Source: Lachnospiraceae bacterium (GTDB lineage Bacteria > Bacillota > Clostridia > Lachnospirales > Lachnospiraceae). From it: a stretch of 48,938 bases of DNA. Below, in pieces: positions 25,664 through 35,173 of this stretch. The stretch lies in NCBI GenBank assembly GCA_009774215.1, contig VSNH01000010.1, forward strand, positions 1-48,938, read 5' to 3'. The position numbers and the translations under genes were made by a program. Under the pieces are notes generated by a model that was not told where the DNA came from, did not search any database, and was given only the letters and a program-made list of their open reading frames with translations. Every line of letters begins with the position of its first letter. The first letter of the stretch is position 1.

Positions 25664-27706
25664 GTGCAGAAGCTTAGGATTGGAGATGTGGGCGTTGCTT
25701 TATATCTGTTAGCGGCGTTTATTATGCTGATCGTTCCGATTAAATCCAGTCTTTTGGATGTCCTTCTGGCATGTAATATCGCGGTCGCCTTTACAATTAT
25801 GTTTGGCTGTATGTTTGCCAATGAAGTGCTGCAGATGTCTTTCTATCCGACAATCCTGCTCTTCACGACCATTTTCAGAATTGCGCTGAACGTCTCTTCG
25901 ACGCGTCTGATTCTGTCTAAGGGCAATGCCGGAAACGTGGTGCAGACTTTCGGTGAGTACGTGGGCGGCGGTGATCTTGTCATCGGTATTCTGGTGTTCA
26001 TCATTCTGATTATCGTGCAGTTTATGATTATCAACAAAGGTTCCGAGCGTGTGGCTGAGGTAACGGCGAGATTTACGCTGGACGCGATGCCCGGTAAGCA
26101 GATGGCCATTGACGCGGACTTAAACACCGGAGCCATCACGGATGAGGAGGCGAAAAAGCGCAGGGAAAAGATTCAGGAAGAAGCCTCTTTCTTCGGTTCC
26201 ATGGATGGTGCCGTGAAGTACGTGAAGGGAGACGCGACTGCGGGTCTGGTGATCACATTCATCAATATCGTGGGCGGTATTGCTTTCGGTGTGGTACGGC
26301 AGGGGATGGAGATGGCGGATGCGCTGAACAAATACACGATCCTTACCATCGGTGACGGTCTGGTGAGCCAGATTCCGTCTCTTCTGATCTCTCTTGCCAC
26401 AGGTATTCTTGTGACGAAAGGCTCCAAGGAGGCGGATTTCGGCACGGTTCTGATCAGCCAGCTCTTCGGCACACCCAAGGTATTGTATCTGGTGGGCGCG
26501 GTTTTGGCTTTTCTGGGCATTGTTACCCCTTTGAATCCGGTGGTGTTCGTGGGACTCGGTCTGTTGTTTGTGGTAGTCGGCAGAGTGATGGCCGGTACGA
26601 TAGAGACCGCCGTGATCGAGCACGAGGCGGACGAGGAGGAAGCGGCGGCGGAGGAGATCAGACAGCCGGAGAACGTGACTTCGCTTTTGCAGGTGGATCC
26701 TATCGAGCTGGAGTTTGGTTACGGCATCATTCCGCTGGCGGACGTCAACCAGGGCGGCGACCTTTTGGATCGCGTGGTTATGATCAGAAGGCAGATTGCG
26801 CTGGAGCTCGGTACGGTTGTGCCGATTATTCGTCTGCGTGATAACATACAGTTGAATCCGAACCAATATATTATTAAAATAAAAGGGGTGCAGGTCAGCG
26901 AGGGCGAGATCCTTTTCGATCACTATATGGCCATGAACCCGGGCTATGTGGAGGAGGAGATTACCGGTATTCCCACCTTCGAGCCTTCTTTCCATCTGCC
27001 GGCTATCTGGATTACGGAGGGGCAGAGAGAACGGGCGGAGAGCATGGGGTATACGGTGGTGGATCCGCCGTCCATCATTGCGACGCATCTGACGGAGATT
27101 ATCAGACAGTACATATCCGAGCTTCTGACGAGACAGGATGTACAGAGTCTGGTAGACAACTTAAAGGAGACGAATCCTTCTCTTGTGGAGGAGCTGGTGC
27201 CCAAGCTTCTGGGACTCGGCGAGATACAGAAGGTGCTGCAGAACCTCTTAAAAGAGGGGATTTCCATCAGGGATCTGCTGACAATATTCGAGACCTTGGC
27301 GGATTACGCGACCACCACCAGAGATACCGATATTTTGACGGAATATGTCAGACAGAGCCTGAAACGCGCGATTTCGGGCAAGTTCTTCCCGGCCAACGAG
27401 ACCACCAGCGTGGTGACGTTGGATCCGAAGCTGGAGCAGGAGATTATGGCAAGCGTCAAGCAGACGGAGCAGGGAGCCTATCTGACCCTCGATCCCGCGA
27501 AAACCAAGAGCATCATGGAATCTCTCGGCGTGGAGATCAAGAAGCTGGAGGATCTGGGAAAGATTCCGCTTGTGATTACCTCCCCCATTGTGCGTGCTTA
27601 CTTTAAAAAGCTGACGGAGGACTACTATAAGGATTTGGTTGTTGTGTCCTACAACGAGGTGGAATCCAGCGTTGAATTACAGTCTGTTGGGATGGTGACA
27701 GCATAA
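25664..27706 (+). CDS. flhA: Flagellar export gate protein FlhA
   Basis: A nonameric export gate component that docks chaperone-substrate complexes. The 680-residue protein has eight membrane helices in the first ~310 residues, the FHIPEP-type motif FTLDAMPGKQMAIDADLNTG and EEASFFGSMDGA, and a large cytoplasmic C-terminal domain. It starts at GTG 25664 after a perfect AAAGGAGGTGA site. Its stop overlaps flhF by one base. Confidence 0.98.
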   Translation: MQKLRIGDVGVALYLLAAFIMLIVPIKSSLLDVLLACNIAVAFTIMFGCMFANEVLQMSFYPTILLFTTIFRIALNVSSTRLILSKGNAGNVVQTFGEYVGGGDLVIGILVFIILIIVQFMIINKGSERVAEVTARFTLDAMPGKQMAIDADLNTGAITDEEAKKRREKIQEEASFFGSMDGAVKYVKGDATAGLVITFINIVGGIAFGVVRQGMEMADALNKYTILTIGDGLVSQIPSLLISLATGILVTKGSKEADFGTVLISQLFGTPKVLYLVGAVLAFLGIVTPLNPVVFVGLGLLFVVVGRVMAGTIETAVIEHEADEEEAAAEEIRQPENVTSLLQVDPIELEFGYGIIPLADVNQGGDLLDRVVMIRRQIALELGTVVPIIRLRDNIQLNPNQYIIKIKGVQVSEGEILFDHYMAMNPGYVEEEITGIPTFEPSFHLPAIWITEGQRERAESMGYTVVDPPSIIATHLTEIIRQYISELLTRQDVQSLVDNLKETNPSLVEELVPKLLGLGEIQKVLQNLLKEGISIRDLLTIFETLADYATTTRDTDILTEYVRQSLKRAISGKFFPANETTSVVTLDPKLEQEIMASVKQTEQGAYLTLDPAKTKSIMESLGVEIKKLEDLGKIPLVITSPIVRAYFKKLTEDYYKDLVVVSYNEVESSVELQSVGMVTA

Positions 27707-28941
27707 TGATAATTAAGAAATTTACTGCGAAAACCGAAAAGGAAGCGATCGAGAACGCCAGAGCGGAACTGGGGGAAGGCGTTGTCGTGATGAACGTAAA
27801 GCCCGTGAAAAACAAGGGCCTTTTCGCGTTTCTGAAATCGCCGATGATGGAGGTCACGGTGGCCCTCGAGGAAGAGAGCGAAAAGTTGACTGCGGCGGTA
27901 TCCGCCATCAACAGCGTGATTGCCTCCAGCCAGAATAAGGAGGAGGAAGACGCTAAAAGTACACCGGTTATTGAAACGTCTGAGAGGCGGGATCGGGATA
28001 ACAGCAATATTATAAAAGAAAGACGGGAAAATAACAGCGCTATAGAAGAGAAGCTGGACAGTTTACAGTCGCTCTTAGAGCAGCAGCTTCAAAAGCCCGA
28101 GGAGGAGAAGGAAGAGTCTGGGGAGGAAGAAAAGGAAGAGACGGAGACGGACAAATTCATGCACCTTCTGCACGACACCATGCTGGAGAACGAGGTGGAT
28201 GAAAAGTATGCCAGGGAGATCATGGACGAGATTGAACTGATTAACAAGCCGAATATTCCCTTTGACTATGCGCTGGCGAATATTTATCAGAAGATGATCC
28301 TCAAATTTGGCAAGCCGAGCGGCATAGAGCCCGCGTCAAACGGGATTAAGCTGGTGTTCTTTATCGGTCCCACAGGCGTCGGGAAGACCACCACGATCGC
28401 CAAGATCGCCTCGAAGTTCCGCGTAGATGAGAAAAAGAAGGTGGCGCTTCTGACAGCGGACACTTACCGCATCGCTGCGGCGGAGCAGCTTCGCACCTAC
28501 GCGAATATCCTGGAGGTGCCCTTCCGCGTCATCTATACGGTGGAGGAAATCAACAAGGCGCTGGAAGACTTTAAGGACTATGATTATATTCTGATCGATA
28601 CGGCGGGGCATTCCCACCAGAACACGACACAAAAAGATAACATGCGTAATATTATACATTCCGTGGACGACAGAGTGGAGAGCGAGGTGCATCTTGTCTT
28701 AAGCGCCACGACGAAGTACAAGGATCTGATCAGCATAGCGGATTCCTACAAGGAGATGGCGGATTACAAGCTGATTTTCACGAAGCTGGATGAGACGACG
28801 ACGCTGGGAAATCTTCTGAATCTGCGGCTTTATACGGGCGCGTCGCTGTCCTATGTGACATACGGGCAGAATGTGCCGGACGATATTGAGGATTTTAACC
28901 CGCAAAAGACGGTAAAGAGACTGCTTGGAGGAAAGAACTAA
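27706..28941 (+). CDS. flhF: SRP-family GTPase FlhF
   Basis: Sets flagellar placement and number with FlhG. The 411-residue protein has an N-terminal B domain, a very acidic middle (EEEKEESGEEEKEETETDK), an N domain, and the G domain with P-loop GPTGVGKTT (221-229), LLTADTYRIAAAEQL, LIDTAGHSHQN and TKLDET. Conserved with Ffh and FtsY. The neighbour flhG encodes its activator. Confidence 0.97.
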   Translation: MIIKKFTAKTEKEAIENARAELGEGVVVMNVKPVKNKGLFAFLKSPMMEVTVALEEESEKLTAAVSAINSVIASSQNKEEEDAKSTPVIETSERRDRDNSNIIKERRENNSAIEEKLDSLQSLLEQQLQKPEEEKEESGEEEKEETETDKFMHLLHDTMLENEVDEKYAREIMDEIELINKPNIPFDYALANIYQKMILKFGKPSGIEPASNGIKLVFFIGPTGVGKTTTIAKIASKFRVDEKKKVALLTADTYRIAAAEQLRTYANILEVPFRVIYTVEEINKALEDFKDYDYILIDTAGHSHQNTTQKDNMRNIIHSVDDRVESEVHLVLSATTKYKDLISIADSYKEMADYKLIFTKLDETTTLGNLLNLRLYTGASLSYVTYGQNVPDDIEDFNPQKTVKRLLGGKN

Positions 28942-28953
28942 GGAGGAGGCCTA

Positions 28954-29829
28954 ATGGATCAGGCTGAACAACTGAGAAGGATAATAAAAGGCAGCGCTCC
29001 GCCGAAGCGTCCTCTGGCCAGAGTCATCACCGTTACGAGCGGCAAGGGAGGCGTGGGAAAATCTAACACGGCCATCAATCTTGCCATCCAGTTTCGCAAA
29101 ATGGGGCAGAAGGTGATTATTCTGGATGCGGATTTCGGGCTCGCCAACATAGAGATCATGTTTGGGGCGGTGCCTAAACATAACTTGTGTGATTTAATTT
29201 ATCAGGGCAAAAGCATCAGGGATATCATCACCTGGGGGCCCATGGAGGTAGGCTTTATATCGGGCGGCTCAGGGATCACGGGCATGTCGAATCTGGATAA
29301 GGATAATCTGGGGACGATTATTGATAATCTGGCGGAGCTGGACGAGATGGCGGAGACCATTATCGTGGATACCGGGGCCGGGATTTCTGACACGGTGCTG
29401 GAGTTTCTGGTGGCCAGCGGAGAGATCCTTCTGGTGACTACGCCGGAGCCGACCTCGATCACGGATTCCTATTCGCTTCTCAAGGCGCTTGGCCGTCATC
29501 CGCGCTATAAGGCGGAGAGGACGCAGGTGAAGGTGCTGGCCAACAAGGTGTCGGGAGAGCAGGAGGCGCTGGCGCTCTATGCAAAGCTGGAAACGGTGGT
29601 GGAGCGCTATCTGAAAGTGCCGATTTCTTACCTGGGAATGATCCCACAGGATCAGATGCTGGCGAAGGCCGTGATGCAGCAGATGCCGGTGTCGTTAGAC
29701 AATCCGAAGGCAAGATCGGCCATCGCCTATGAGATCATAGCGGCAAAGCTGATGAATAAGGAGATAAGCAAAAGTATTCCGAGGCGTGGTATGGCGGCGT
29801 TCTTCTCCCATATCATGGCTGGAAAATAA
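28954..29829 (+). CDS. flhG: MinD-like ATPase FlhG (YlxH)
   Basis: A ParA/MinD-type ATPase that stimulates FlhF and limits flagellar number. The deviant Walker A motif KGGVGKS is at 31-37, followed by VIILDADFGLANIEIMFG and the switch region IIVDTGAGISDTVL. The extended N-terminus (DQAEQLRRI) matches the FlhF-activating helix of the family. Length 291. AGGAGG precedes ATG. Confidence 0.95.
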   Translation: MDQAEQLRRIIKGSAPPKRPLARVITVTSGKGGVGKSNTAINLAIQFRKMGQKVIILDADFGLANIEIMFGAVPKHNLCDLIYQGKSIRDIITWGPMEVGFISGGSGITGMSNLDKDNLGTIIDNLAELDEMAETIIVDTGAGISDTVLEFLVASGEILLVTTPEPTSITDSYSLLKALGRHPRYKAERTQVKVLANKVSGEQEALALYAKLETVVERYLKVPISYLGMIPQDQMLAKAVMQQMPVSLDNPKARSAIAYEIIAAKLMNKEISKSIPRRGMAAFFSHIMAGK

Positions 29830-29863
29830 GGCGGCCGGAGGTTTGGCCGGGAGGTAGCAGGAC

Positions 29864-30589
29864 ATGTCAGAAATTTTGTCAAAGTATGTGGCGCCGGGAG
29901 GAGAGGTAGAACTCAAAGCCATAGACAGGGAGCGGAATCCGGAGGAAAACGGACAGCGAAAAGCCCATCGGAGCCGGCTTCTGAAGATACTTACGGAGAG
30001 CCGTGTGGAGGTTGCCATGCCGATTGTGGACGGCAAGCTCATTCTCCTGCCGGTGGACGGCGAGTACGATATGTATTTTTACGGGGATAACGTTGTCTAC
30101 CAGTGCAATGCGCGGGTGACGGACCGCTACAGGTTTAACGGGCAGTATGTGCTGGTAATGGATCTGACGAGCAATCTGCGCAATTATCAGAGACGCGAGT
30201 ATTACCGGTTCAGCTGCGCGCTGGAGATGGATTCCAGACAGCTCGGCGAGGAGGAGATCGCGATTGCGGCACAGGAGGAACTGTTGCCGGCCCTTCCCTT
30301 AAAGAGCAGTGTGATTGTGGATATCAGCGGCGGCGGACTTCGGTTTGTGGCATACTACGCCTACGAGGTGAACAGCCTGATTCTGTGTAAGTATCATCTG
30401 CAGTTTGAGGGAAGGGAGAAGGAGTACCGGCTTGTGGGGAAGGTTTTGGCGGTGAATGAGCTGGAGAAGGAGCCGGGGGTGTTTGACCATCGTGTACAGT
30501 ATGTTAATGTAGATCCTCAGGACAGGGAGGAAATCATTCAGTATATTTTTGATGAGGCGAGGAAAGCCCACAGAAAAACGGGGGGCTGA
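29864..30589 (+). CDS. PilZ-domain c-di-GMP effector (YcgR/MotI-like flagellar brake)
   Basis: A two-domain protein with an N-terminal YcgR-type domain (residues 1-105) and a C-terminal PilZ domain. The c-di-GMP-binding RxxxR motif is in QRREYYRFSC near residue 110, and the second motif in DISGGGLRF. In Bacillus MotI and enteric YcgR, the c-di-GMP-bound form slows the motor at the stator or switch. Encoded between flhG and cheB, so a motility role is likely. The partner here is inference. Confidence 0.88.
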   Translation: MSEILSKYVAPGGEVELKAIDRERNPEENGQRKAHRSRLLKILTESRVEVAMPIVDGKLILLPVDGEYDMYFYGDNVVYQCNARVTDRYRFNGQYVLVMDLTSNLRNYQRREYYRFSCALEMDSRQLGEEEIAIAAQEELLPALPLKSSVIVDISGGGLRFVAYYAYEVNSLILCKYHLQFEGREKEYRLVGKVLAVNELEKEPGVFDHRVQYVNVDPQDREEIIQYIFDEARKAHRKTGG

Positions 30590-30593
30590 TCTA

Positions 30594-30707
30594 GTGTGAG
30601 AAGAACTTCTAGCCACTCACAGCAGAGGCTGTTTCGCGGAGAAGTTCTAGGAGTTGCCTTGCAACTCCGTCTCACGCAGGAGAATGCCAAAAATACGGGC
30701 ATTCTCC
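30594..30707 (+). repeat. Structured repeat element A, copy 3 (pilZ-cheB gap)
   Basis: P1 pairs GTGTGAGA (30594-30601) with TCTCACGC (30670-30677), including one G-U. P2 pairs AGAACTTCT (30602-30610) with AGAAGTTCT (30640-30648), perfect. Hairpin II is GGAGTTGC/GCAACTCC (30650-30668), sequence unlike copy 1 but again a perfect stem. Hairpin III is GGAGAATGCC/GGCATTCTCC (30679-30707). It begins 4 nt after the PilZ gene stop. An extra perfect hairpin CACAGC/GCTGTG follows at 30722-30736, just before the cheB ribosome site. Confidence 0.85.
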
Positions 30708-30750
30708 GCACCGATTTGAGCCACAGCAAAGCTGTGACATGGAGGCTGGG

Positions 30751-31890
30751 ATGAAAAATATATTGCTGGTTGACGACTCTGCACTCATGAGAAGGGTGCT
30801 CTGTGATATAATTGAATCAGATAAACGATTCCGGGTACAGGACAGGGCAGTAAACGGTCTGGACGCGTTGAGTCTTCTCAGCAGGAAAACCTACGACGCG
30901 GTAGTGCTGGACGTGAATATGCCGCAGATGAACGGGCTGGAACTCTTGAAGGAGCTGCAGAAGCGTAAAATTTCGGCGAAGATCATTATGGCGAGCACGG
31001 ACACTGCGGACGGCGCGAAGGTTACGCTGGACGCGCTGGAGCTGGGAGCGCTGGATTTTATTCACAAGCCTACCAGTGCACTTGACTGTCGTAACGGTAC
31101 TTTCAGCCAGGGTCTGTTGCGGATTCTGGCGGCAGTGACGGACGTCGAGACATTGGCTCCGACACAAACGCCGGTTTCGGCAGCGCCGGTAACGCCGGCG
31201 ATGCCTTTCGGAGCGGGTGCGGCGAGAAACATGGCAGGCAGGACGGGAGCGGTTCCGGCGGTGGAGAAAAAGGCGTCGGCGCCGCCTTCAGGAAGGGCGG
31301 TTTACAATCCGGGAACCCAGATTGTGGCGCTGGCAAGCTCTACGGGCGGTCCAAAAGCTTTGCAGGCGGTGATTCCGAAGCTTCCGGCAAATTTGAAGGT
31401 GCCTGTTGTGGTGGTGCAGCATATGCCGGCAGGTTTTACGGCGTCTCTGGCGGAACGGCTGAACTCACTAAGCGAGGTTACCGTGAAGGAGGCGGCGGAG
31501 GGAGATGTGCTTATGCCCGGCAATGTGTATGTGTCCATGGGCGGTAAACACATGAATGTTCTGAATATGGGGGGCAAGTATACGATCCATTATTCGGACG
31601 AACCGGCAAGAGAAGGCGTGAAGCCCTGCGCAAACTACATGTATGAATCACTGATAGACAGCCGATTTGACAGAATCGTATGCGTGGTGATGACGGGGAT
31701 GGGTGCGGACGGTACAGAAGGAATCCAACATCTGAAAGAGAAAAAGAAAATACATGTGATTGTCCAAGAGGCGAGTACATGCGCTGTGTACGGTATGCCG
31801 AAGAGCGCCGTGAACGCAGGACTGGCGGATCAGATTGTGCCGCTGGATCAGATTGCGCAGGAAATCACGACAAATGTGGGGGTAAAATAA
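30751..31890 (+). CDS. cheB: Chemotaxis methylesterase/deamidase CheB
   Basis: Removes methyl groups from receptors and deamidates glutamines. The receiver domain has Asp8, Asp9 and phosphoacceptor Asp54; a Pro/Ala-rich linker (135-180) follows. The esterase domain carries the triad Ser197 (LASSTGGPKAL), His224 (VVQHMPAGFTASLAERL) and Asp320 (MTGMGADGTEG). ATG 30751 (379 residues) is preferred because GGAGG lies 5 nt upstream; ATG 30739 would bury that site. No cheR is in the window, so receptor methylation must be encoded elsewhere. Confidence 0.96.
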   Translation: MKNILLVDDSALMRRVLCDIIESDKRFRVQDRAVNGLDALSLLSRKTYDAVVLDVNMPQMNGLELLKELQKRKISAKIIMASTDTADGAKVTLDALELGALDFIHKPTSALDCRNGTFSQGLLRILAAVTDVETLAPTQTPVSAAPVTPAMPFGAGAARNMAGRTGAVPAVEKKASAPPSGRAVYNPGTQIVALASSTGGPKALQAVIPKLPANLKVPVVVVQHMPAGFTASLAERLNSLSEVTVKEAAEGDVLMPGNVYVSMGGKHMNVLNMGGKYTIHYSDEPAREGVKPCANYMYESLIDSRFDRIVCVVMTGMGADGTEGIQHLKEKKKIHVIVQEASTCAVYGMPKSAVNAGLADQIVPLDQIAQEITTNVGVK

Positions 31891-31891
31891 T

Positions 31892-34006
31892 ATGGATGTA
31901 AGCCAGTATCTTGAGATTTTTCTTGATGAAACCAATGAACATCTGCAGAACTTAAATACGCAGATTCTCTCTTTGGAGCAGGATCCGGAGAACATGGATA
32001 CGATCAATGAGATCTTCCGGGCGGCCCATTCCTTAAAGGGTATGGCGGGAACCATGGGCTATAAGAGAATGCAGACCCTGACCCATGATATGGAGAATGT
32101 ATTCTCCGAGGTGAGAAACGGCAATATTAAAGTGAAGGCGGATATGATTGACGTGCTGTTCCAGTGTCTGGATGCGCTGGAGGAGTATAACACCAACATC
32201 AGGGAAAGCTCCGATGAGGGTACCAACGATAACGGTGCGCTGATCAAGCGGTTAAATGATATTATGAGCGGCGGCTCCGGTGATGATGCCGCGCCGACAG
32301 CGCAGGCGCCCGAGACGCAGGCGGCGGCTCCGGCAGCGGGCGGCGGCTTTGCGGGGATCAAGCTGAATGAGAGCCAGCAGAGCGTGCTGAGCGAGGCGAT
32401 CAAACAGGGCAAGAGCGTTTACGGGCTGACCGTAAAGGTACAGGAGTCCTGCATTTTGAAGGCGGCAAGAGCGTTTCTGGTGTTTAAGGCGATTGAGGAG
32501 ACAAGTGAAATCATTGTTTCCGATCCTTCCTCTCAGGATATTGAGGACGAGAAGTTTGATTTGCACTTCAGCCTGATTATTGTCTCTGAGGCGGATTTGG
32601 AAGAGGTTCTGAAAGCGGCAAGAAGCGTATCCGAGATAGAGGAAGTCATCGGCAGCGTGATGAATCTGGATGATGTGGGAGCGGTGGAGCTGGAAGAATC
32701 TCATGCGGCAGAGACGGCAGAGCCTGTTCCGGCGGCTCCGGCTGAGACGGCGCAGGCGCCCGCGGAAACACCGGCGGCTCCGGCAGAGGCGGCACAGGCA
32801 CCTGCACCCACACCCGCTCCGGCGGCGAAGAAGGCGCCTGCGAATAAGCCGGTGGTAAATCGGACTGTCAGAGTGGATATCGAGAAGCTGGATACGCTGA
32901 TGAATCTGGTCAGCGAGCTGATTATCGCGAAGAACTCTCTGGTGTCGGCATCCGCTATGTCGGGCAATTCCAGCCAGGCGGTGAACGAGCAGATCGAGTA
33001 TCTGGAGAGCGTGACCACTTCCCTTCACGAGTCGGTCATGAAGGTGAGGATGGTGCCTATCGAGAGCACGGTGAACAAGTTCCCCCGTATGGTTCGCGAC
33101 CTGCAGAAGAAGCTGGGTAAGAAGATGGAGTTGTACATGAGCGGTGAGGAGACGGAGCTTGACCGCACCGTGGTAGACCAGATCGGCGACCCGCTGATGC
33201 ACCTGCTGCGCAACTCCGCAGACCACGGACTGGAGTCCGCTGCAGTGCGTAAGGAGAGAGGAAAGCCGGAGGTCGGGTCTATTTTCCTCGACGCTTATCA
33301 GGATGGTAATAACGTTGTCATCGAGGTGAGGGATGACGGTAACGGTATTGATACAAAGGCAGTGAAAAACAAAGCGATAGAGCGCGGCGTTATCACCCCG
33401 GAGCAGGGCGAGGCCATGAGCGAGAAGGAGATCATTGATCTGCTGTTCAACGCGGGCTTCTCCACCGCGAAGGTAGTGTCGGATGTGTCGGGCCGAGGCG
33501 TGGGTCTGGATGTGGTGAAATCCATGATCGAATCTCTGAGCGGCGAGGTGGAGGTGAAATCCAAGCTCGGAGAGGGCAGCACGTGGACGATCAGGCTGCC
33601 GCTCACACTGGCTATCATTCAGGCGCTGATGGTGGAGATCGGCGATGAGAAGTACGCCATTGCGCTGGGCTCCATTCAGACCATAGAGGATATTCTTCCC
33701 AGTGATGTGAAGCTGGTACAGGCGAAGGAAGTGATTCAGCTGCGAGATCTGGTAATCCCGCTGATACGCTTGAATGAGATTCTGGATATTCCCAGCAAGA
33801 AGGAGCCGGAGGAAAATCTCGTTGTGGTTGTCGTTAAGAAGGGCGATAAGCTGGCGGGTCTTGTGGTGGATGAACTGATCGGACAGCAGGAGATTGTTAT
33901 CAAGTCACTCGGCAAATATATCAGCAAGTGCAAGATTATCAGCGGCGCAACGGTTCTCGGCGACGGTGAAGTGGCGCTGATTCTGGATGCCAACGCATTG
34001 ATCTGA
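31892..34006 (+). CDS. cheA: Chemotaxis histidine kinase CheA
   Basis: Central kinase of chemotaxis. The Hpt domain (1-110) contains the phosphorylated His46 in RAAHSLKGMAGTMGY. A P2-like CheY/CheB-binding domain lies near residues 165-260, and an Ala-Pro repeat linker at about 270-320. The dimerisation helices follow (VDIEKLDTLMNLVSELI), then the HATPase with N box LLRNSADHGLE and G box DVSGRGVGLDVVKSM, and a CheW-like C-terminal domain. Length 704. One base separates it from cheB. Confidence 0.98.
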   Translation: MDVSQYLEIFLDETNEHLQNLNTQILSLEQDPENMDTINEIFRAAHSLKGMAGTMGYKRMQTLTHDMENVFSEVRNGNIKVKADMIDVLFQCLDALEEYNTNIRESSDEGTNDNGALIKRLNDIMSGGSGDDAAPTAQAPETQAAAPAAGGGFAGIKLNESQQSVLSEAIKQGKSVYGLTVKVQESCILKAARAFLVFKAIEETSEIIVSDPSSQDIEDEKFDLHFSLIIVSEADLEEVLKAARSVSEIEEVIGSVMNLDDVGAVELEESHAAETAEPVPAAPAETAQAPAETPAAPAEAAQAPAPTPAPAAKKAPANKPVVNRTVRVDIEKLDTLMNLVSELIIAKNSLVSASAMSGNSSQAVNEQIEYLESVTTSLHESVMKVRMVPIESTVNKFPRMVRDLQKKLGKKMELYMSGEETELDRTVVDQIGDPLMHLLRNSADHGLESAAVRKERGKPEVGSIFLDAYQDGNNVVIEVRDDGNGIDTKAVKNKAIERGVITPEQGEAMSEKEIIDLLFNAGFSTAKVVSDVSGRGVGLDVVKSMIESLSGEVEVKSKLGEGSTWTIRLPLTLAIIQALMVEIGDEKYAIALGSIQTIEDILPSDVKLVQAKEVIQLRDLVIPLIRLNEILDIPSKKEPEENLVVVVVKKGDKLAGLVVDELIGQQEIVIKSLGKYISKCKIISGATVLGDGEVALILDANALI

Positions 34007-34025
34007 TAAGAGGGAGGAAGAGAGC

Positions 34026-34487
34026 ATGAATGAAGTAGAGGAATTAAGGCCGGTGGGAGAAACCACCCAGTTTATCGTGATAAAGCTCGGCGACGAGCAG
34101 TATGGCATCGACATCAAATACATAGACAATATTGTAAGAATGCAGCACATTACCAGAGTGCCGAAGGTGGACGAATATTTAAAGGGCGTGATTAACCTGC
34201 GCGGTGAGGTCATTCCCGTTATGAGCATCCGCATCAAGATGGGGCTGGAGAAGGATGTGGAGACCAAGTCCAGCAGAATTATCATCCTGAAGCTGGAGCA
34301 GCAGGGAACCATCGGCGTGATCGTGGATGAGGTCAGAGAGGTTGTGACGTTGGAAAACGAAAGAATTGAGAAAGTGGCTTATGACTCGAAGGATGAGAAG
34401 GCAAACTTCCTCTGCGGAGTCGGAAAGAGCGACGGGGGGCTGATCTCCCTGCTCGATTTGAATGCGGTTGTGCTGGAAAGCGTATAG
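34026..34487 (+). CDS. cheW: Chemotaxis coupling protein CheW
   Basis: Bridges receptors and CheA in the signalling array. A 153-residue single CheW domain with TTQFIVIKLGDEQYGIDIKY, VPKVDEYLKGVINLRGEVIP and IGVIVDEVREVVTL. GGGAGGAAGAG lies upstream of ATG. Confidence 0.97.
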   Translation: MNEVEELRPVGETTQFIVIKLGDEQYGIDIKYIDNIVRMQHITRVPKVDEYLKGVINLRGEVIPVMSIRIKMGLEKDVETKSSRIIILKLEQQGTIGVIVDEVREVVTLENERIEKVAYDSKDEKANFLCGVGKSDGGLISLLDLNAVVLESV

Positions 34488-34498
34488 GAGGAGCGATA

Positions 34499-35116
34499 GT
34501 GGGCGAAATCTGTTTAGACGAAATGTCAAATGAATATTTCGACGTTCTGAGAGAGTTAGGGAATATCGGCGCCGGAAATGCGACCACGGCTTTGGCGCAG
34601 ATGATGCAGTGTAAGGTGGATATGGCGGTTCCCAAGGTGCAGCTTCTGGAGTTTAGGGAGCTGGGCGAGGCCATGGTCGGCGAGGAGACGGTCATGGCGG
34701 GTATCTACCTCGGCATCGAGGGCGATATCAAGGGCAGCATCATGTTTCTGTTGGAGAAGGCGGCGGCAAAGCATCTGGTCGGCAAATTGATGGGGATGGA
34801 GTCGGAGGGCGAGGAGTTCTCGGAAATGGAATTTTCCGCACTGAAAGAGGTGGGAAACATTATCACGGGCTCGTACTTAAATTCCCTGTCGAGCATAACC
34901 AATCTGGCCATCTATCCTTCCGTGCCGGATCTGACAGTGGATATGGCAGGAGCAATTTTGAGCGTTCCGGCGATAGAGTTTGCCGCTCTCGGCGATAGGA
35001 TGTTGATGATTCAGACGCAGTTTTTTGATGAGATGGTGTTGGACGGATATTTTATCCTAATTCCTGATCTGGATTCATATGGCAGGATGTTAGCGGCGCT
35101 GGGGATCAATATCTGA
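34499..35116 (+). CDS. cheC: CheY-P phosphatase CheC
   Basis: Dephosphorylates CheY-P and is stimulated by CheD. The 205-residue protein shows both catalytic motifs: Asp15/Glu19/Asn22 (DVLRELGN) and Ser113/Glu117/Asn120 (SALKEVGN). GTG start at 34499 after AGGAGG. Together with CheD and FliY it provides the Bacillus-type adaptation and signal removal system in place of CheZ. Confidence 0.96.
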   Translation: MGEICLDEMSNEYFDVLRELGNIGAGNATTALAQMMQCKVDMAVPKVQLLEFRELGEAMVGEETVMAGIYLGIEGDIKGSIMFLLEKAAAKHLVGKLMGMESEGEEFSEMEFSALKEVGNIITGSYLNSLSSITNLAIYPSVPDLTVDMAGAILSVPAIEFAALGDRMLMIQTQFFDEMVLDGYFILIPDLDSYGRMLAALGINI

Positions 35117-35173
35117 TCGGACGGCGGACATGGGCATGAATTTAAGAAAGTGTAAACGGGAGAACGCGGTGTT

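Noticed and set aside
26120..27088. 322-codon open frame antisense to flhA
   Set aside because: Entirely inside flhA; Arg/His-rich composition typical of an antisense shadow in GC-rich coding DNA.
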